From CANJSG01 sp038203875 (GTDB lineage: Bacteria > Verrucomicrobiota > Verrucomicrobiia > Limisphaerales > CANJSG01), in contig JBBRDN010000092.1 of assembly GCA_038203875.1 (NCBI GenBank), positions 1 to 15,494 on the forward strand: a stretch of DNA of 15,494 bases, in the 5' to 3' direction. A model generated the notes under the pieces. The model did no database searches and was not told the origin of the DNA. It saw nothing but the letters and a program-made list of their open reading frames with translations. Positions 12,587-15,494 of the stretch are shown here, piece after piece (position 1 is the stretch's first letter; the number at the start of each line of letters is the position of its first letter). Made by a program: the position numbers and the translations under genes.

Positions 12587-15109
12587 GTGCGCGGACTCCG
12601 CTCCATCTCGATTTTGCTGACCGGCTTCCTGCCGTTGGCCATCGCGCAAGCGGCGGAATCCTTCTCTGCGGACGGCCTGGAGTTCTTCGAGAACCGCATC
12701 CGCCCCGTCCTCGTCGCTTCGTGCTACGAATGCCACAGCGCCGAAGCCGGCCAATCCAAAGGCGGCCTGCTCCTCGACACGCGCAACGGCCTGCTCAAGG
12801 GCGGCAAACACGGACCGGCGGTTGTCGTCGGCCAGCCGGAAGCCAGCCGCCTCGTCAAAGCCATCCACCAAGTCGACGACGACTTGAAGATGCCGCCGAA
12901 GAAGTCGCTCGCGGCTTCGGAGGTGAAGGACTTCGAGGCTTGGATCCACATGGGATTGCCCGATCCGCGCCAAGCCGGACCCGCTCAGTCTGCCGTAAAG
13001 GGGACGTTCAACTTCGAGCGCGAACGCCTGCATTGGGCCTACCAGCCGGTGCGCGACTACATCCCGCCCTTCTCCAAAAACTACCGGCTCGCCCGGAACT
13101 ACATCGACCAATTCCTCCTCGCCGAACTCGATGCGCTCGACCTCAAGCCCAACCCGGAAGTCGATAAACTCACGCTGATCCGCCGCGTGACCTTCGATCT
13201 CACCGGCCTTCCTCCCACGCCCGAGGACATCGACGGCTTCCTCGCCGACCGCTCGACCGACGCCTATGAGAAACTCGTCGACCGCCTGCTGGAATCACCC
13301 GCCTTCGGCGAACGCTTCGGCCGTCATTGGCTCGATCTCGTCCGCTACGCCGACACCGCGGGCGACAGCGCGGACTTCCCCGTCCCGCAGGCCTACCGCT
13401 ACCGCAACTACGTCATCCGCGCCTTCAACCAGGACAAACCCTACGACCAGTTCCTCCGCGAACAGATCGCCGGCGATCTGCTGCCCGCGACGTCACGGGA
13501 ACAGCGCAACGAACAGCTCATCGCCACAGGGTTCATCGCGATCTCGCGGCGCTTCGCCGTCGACGAATCGGACCACCACTTGACCATCGACGACACGATC
13601 GACGTCCTCGGCAAAGCCACGCTCGGCCTGACCGTCAGCTGCGCGCGGTGCCATGACCACAAATACGATCCCATCCCCACGCGCGACTACTACGCGCTCC
13701 ACGGCATCTTCAACAGCACCCGCTACCCCTTCCCCGGCGCAGAAATCCGCCAGCGTCCGCGCGACCTCGTTCCGCTAATCGATGAATCCGAAGCAGCCCG
13801 CATCCTTGCGCCTTTCAACGCGAAAGCTGCCCAGCTCGATGCCGACATCGCCAAAGTGGAAGCCGAATTATCCTCGTTGCCGAAGGTCACCGGCGGCGAA
13901 CAGTCGAACTCATCCGCCATCTCCACCGTGCAACGGAACAGGCTCACCGAGCAGCTCGGAGCCTTGAAGTATCAACGCAAACGCGCCCTCGACGACGCGC
14001 CGCCCATTCCCATGGCCTACGCCGTCGCAGAAGGCCGGGCAGCCGACTCGCCGATCTTCCAACGCGGCGACCGCTTCAAGCCCGGCCCAGTTGTCCCTAG
14101 AGGTTTCCTCCAGGTCCTCGGCGGCAAAACACTCGCTGCTGGAACGACCAACAGCGGCCGACTTGAGCTCGCCCAGTGGGTCACCGAGCCGGCGAATCCA
14201 TTGACCGCCCGAGTCATGGTGAACCGCGTCTGGCAATGGCACTTCGGCCGTGGCCTCGTCGCCACGCCGAGCGACTTCGGCGCACGCGGCAAGGCCCCGA
14301 GCAACCCGTGGCTGCTCGACTACCTCGCCAGCCGCTTCGTAGAAGGCGGCTGGTCCGTGAAGAAACTCACCCGCCTCATCGTCACCTCGCGCGCCTACCG
14401 CCAGACCAGCGCGGACAGCCCGGCCAACTTCGCCGCTGATCCCAACAACGACCTCGTCTGGCGTTTCAACCGTCAACGCCTCGACGCCGAATCCATCCGC
14501 GACTCCATCCTGGCCGTCAGCGGCCGCCTCGATCCCGAACCCGGCGGTGAACACCCGTTCCCACCGTTGCACGACTGGGACTTCACCCAGCACTTCCAGT
14601 TCACCGCGAGCTATACCCACGAGAAACGCTCGGTCTACCTCATGCAGCAACGCATCCGGAGAAGCTCCTTCTTCGTGCTCTTCGACGGACCCGATCCCAA
14701 TGCCAGCATGGCCGAACGCCCGCTCTCCATTACGCCTCTCCAGGCGCTCTATTCGGTCAACAATACCTTCATCCATGAGCAGGCCACCACCTTCGCCCGG
14801 CGCATCCTCGCAGCCGGCCAGACGAGACGTGACCGCCTGACCTTCGCCTACCGCACCGCCCTCGGCCGCAAGCCGACCGAAGAGGAGGTCAAGCTGGTGA
14901 GTGAACATCTCGCAGCCCTTGCGTCGATCCCAGTTGTCGGAACGCCCGGTCAGGGGACCGCGCCTACAGCCAAAGCTACAACACCGCCCTCCGTTGTAGG
15001 CCGGGTGCCCCCACCCGGCGTCGGTGGAACGACAAACACCGAACTTTCCGCCTGGTCCTCCGTCGCCCGGGCCATCCTCGCGAGCAACGAGTTTGTCTTC
15101 ATCGACTGA
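12587..15109 (+). CDS. Secreted PSCyt1-DUF1549-DUF1553 cytochrome-like protein
   Basis: A GTG start opens an 840-residue protein with a signal peptide (residues 1-23, LLTGFLPLAIAQA). Residues ~30-125 are a PSCyt1 planctomycete-type cytochrome c domain with the heme motif CYECH (C46, C49, H50) and a possible axial Met in KMPP (M102). Residues ~168-378 are DUF1549, containing RVTFDLTGLPPTPEDI, GRHWLDLVRYADT and a second CxxCH (C352, C355, H356) in SCARCHDHKYDPI. Residues ~400-475 are a helical, coiled-coil-like linker. Residues ~517-770 are DUF1553 (NPLTARVMVNRVWQWHFGRGL, TPSDFG, RRSSFFVLFDGPDPN, RPLSITPLQAL). The family is abundant in Planctomycetes and Verrucomicrobia and is of unsettled function, often suggested to take part in polysaccharide breakdown. 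Its usual DUF1501 partner is not next door; yacG follows. Residues ~784-812 are an odd Pro/Gly/Thr insert coded by palindromic repeats, before the normal ending AWSSVARAILASNEFVFID. Confidence 0.95.
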   Translation: MRGLRSISILLTGFLPLAIAQAAESFSADGLEFFENRIRPVLVASCYECHSAEAGQSKGGLLLDTRNGLLKGGKHGPAVVVGQPEASRLVKAIHQVDDDLKMPPKKSLAASEVKDFEAWIHMGLPDPRQAGPAQSAVKGTFNFERERLHWAYQPVRDYIPPFSKNYRLARNYIDQFLLAELDALDLKPNPEVDKLTLIRRVTFDLTGLPPTPEDIDGFLADRSTDAYEKLVDRLLESPAFGERFGRHWLDLVRYADTAGDSADFPVPQAYRYRNYVIRAFNQDKPYDQFLREQIAGDLLPATSREQRNEQLIATGFIAISRRFAVDESDHHLTIDDTIDVLGKATLGLTVSCARCHDHKYDPIPTRDYYALHGIFNSTRYPFPGAEIRQRPRDLVPLIDESEAARILAPFNAKAAQLDADIAKVEAELSSLPKVTGGEQSNSSAISTVQRNRLTEQLGALKYQRKRALDDAPPIPMAYAVAEGRAADSPIFQRGDRFKPGPVVPRGFLQVLGGKTLAAGTTNSGRLELAQWVTEPANPLTARVMVNRVWQWHFGRGLVATPSDFGARGKAPSNPWLLDYLASRFVEGGWSVKKLTRLIVTSRAYRQTSADSPANFAADPNNDLVWRFNRQRLDAESIRDSILAVSGRLDPEPGGEHPFPPLHDWDFTQHFQFTASYTHEKRSVYLMQQRIRRSSFFVLFDGPDPNASMAERPLSITPLQALYSVNNTFIHEQATTFARRILAAGQTRRDRLTFAYRTALGRKPTEEEVKLVSEHLAALASIPVVGTPGQGTAPTAKATTPPSVVGRVPPPGVGGTTNTELSAWSSVARAILASNEFVFID
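14941..15022. repeat. Head-to-head pair of REP-like palindromic repeats inside the DUF1553 gene
   Basis: The right unit reads TGTAGGC (14995-15001), overlapping a perfect 8-bp hairpin, GCCGGGTG (15000-15007) and CACCCGGC (15012-15019). The left unit is in opposite orientation: the head complement GCCTACA (14962-14968) preceded by a 5-bp hairpin, CGGTC (14947-14951) and GACCG (14956-14960). A further inverted repeat in the spacer pairs CTACAAC (14975-14981) with GTTGTAG (14993-14999). Two head-to-head units form the shape called a REPIN or BIME. A GTCGG occurs on both sides (14936-14940 and 15020-15024); with it, the interruption would be 84 bases, in frame. Confidence 0.6.
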
Positions 15110-15138
15110 ATCCTCTTTCATCGCCGCCGATTAAAACC

Positions 15139-15363
15139 ATGCCCGATCACGCCGAACTCATCGTCGCCTGCCCGCGCTGCCGCCAGCGCGGCAAATGGTT
15201 TGCGGACAAGTGGGGCCCCTTCTGCTCCAAGCGCTGCAAGCTCATCGACCTCGGCCAGTGGTTCAACGAGGAGCACAAGGTCTCCCGCGAACTCCGCCCC
15301 GGCGACTTCGAGGGCTTCGACGAACTCCCAGTCGATCTCCCGCCCGACTCCGCCCAAAGCTGA
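15139..15363 (+). CDS. yacG: Zinc-finger protein YacG, DNA gyrase inhibitor family
   Basis: YacG is a small zinc protein that in E. coli binds GyrB and blocks gyrase from binding DNA. The 74-residue protein has the four cysteine ligands in order: CPRC (C11, C14) and FCSKRCKLIDLGQW (C29, C33), followed by the acidic tail typical of the family (DFEGFDELPVDLPPD). Length is normal. The ATG at 15139 follows an A-rich ATTAAAACC with no Shine-Dalgarno. It begins 29 bases after the DUF1553 gene and may be co-transcribed. Yeast- or coaE-type neighbours seen in other bacteria are absent. Confidence 0.93.
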   Translation: MPDHAELIVACPRCRQRGKWFADKWGPFCSKRCKLIDLGQWFNEEHKVSRELRPGDFEGFDELPVDLPPDSAQS

Positions 15364-15410
15364 ACCGTTGCCACGGTGGCAAGCAAGTGGGCCGAGTCGC
15401 GCTGCGACAC

Positions 15411-15494
15411 GGCGGGGGGGGGGCGCGCCGCGCGCCCCCCCCCCCCCCCACCCCCCGCGGGGGGGGGCCCCCCCCCCGCGTACCCCCCCCCCCC
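15411..15494. other. Low-complexity G/C homopolymer end, probable sequencing or assembly artefact
   Basis: The last ~84 bases are almost only runs of G and C of up to about 14 bases, unlike anything else in the window. Together with their position at the window end, this suggests poor-quality read ends on a draft contig. The 47 bases before it (15364-15410) look like normal intergenic sequence with no recognised feature. Genes should not be called here. Confidence 0.85.

Noticed and set aside
13910..15121. Long leftward open frame opposite the DUF1553 domain
   Set aside because: Low-complexity composition without motifs, and the opposite strand codes a well-recognised domain.
15368..15382. 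Small hairpin TTGCCA-CGG-TGGCAA after yacG as a terminator
   Set aside because: Only 6 bp with a 3-base loop and no T run, next to doubtful sequence.

Overview
The window looks like the end of a draft contig from a GC-rich member of the Verrucomicrobiota, probably the Pedosphaera/Limisphaera side of the phylum. This assignment is inferred from protein content: a PSCyt1-DUF1549-DUF1553 protein, a secreted Ig-domain protein ending in an 'FYR' C-terminal module, a pair of 'NLR-I-CP-T' membrane-anchored proteins, and ribosomal and biosynthetic genes that mostly lack Shine-Dalgarno sequences. No marker gene fixes the genus. The last ~85 bases are G and C homopolymers and look like an artefact.

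Layout. Positions 1-5540 hold exported, accessory genes: the 3' end of a CE15 glucuronoyl esterase (+), a convergent SGNH/GDSL esterase (-), an outer-membrane beta-barrel protein (-) with a clear terminator, and an 877-residue secreted multidomain protein (-) with a TIM-barrel glycosidase-like domain, two Ig-like domains and a beta-sandwich-like region. Positions 5600-8492 are translation core genes. A leftward operon rpsP-khpA-trmD-rplS ends in a strong terminator. A divergent rightward operon rplM-rpsI also ends in a strong terminator. Between khpA and trmD, where rimM commonly sits, there are only 16 bases.

Positions 8554-11021 hold two translationally coupled, paralogous membrane-anchored proteins of unknown function. 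Positions 11107-15363 run rightward: argC, a small HEAT-like protein, a large PSCyt1/DUF1549/DUF1553 protein and the zinc-finger protein YacG.

How they work together. The left end suggests plant-polysaccharide attack in the envelope or outside the cell: an esterase for lignin-carbohydrate links, a second esterase, a barrel pore and a large secreted hydrolase-like protein. The two ribosomal operons are ordinary growth genes. The most unusual structure is a family of short palindromic repeats with a TGTAGGC head. One copy supplies the stop codon of the HEAT-like gene. Two more lie head to head inside the C-terminal coding region of the DUF1553 protein and are translated as a Pro/Gly/Thr-rich insert. 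No CRISPR array, phage, transposase, tRNA or rRNA gene was seen, and I see no clear-cut new defence or biosynthetic system.
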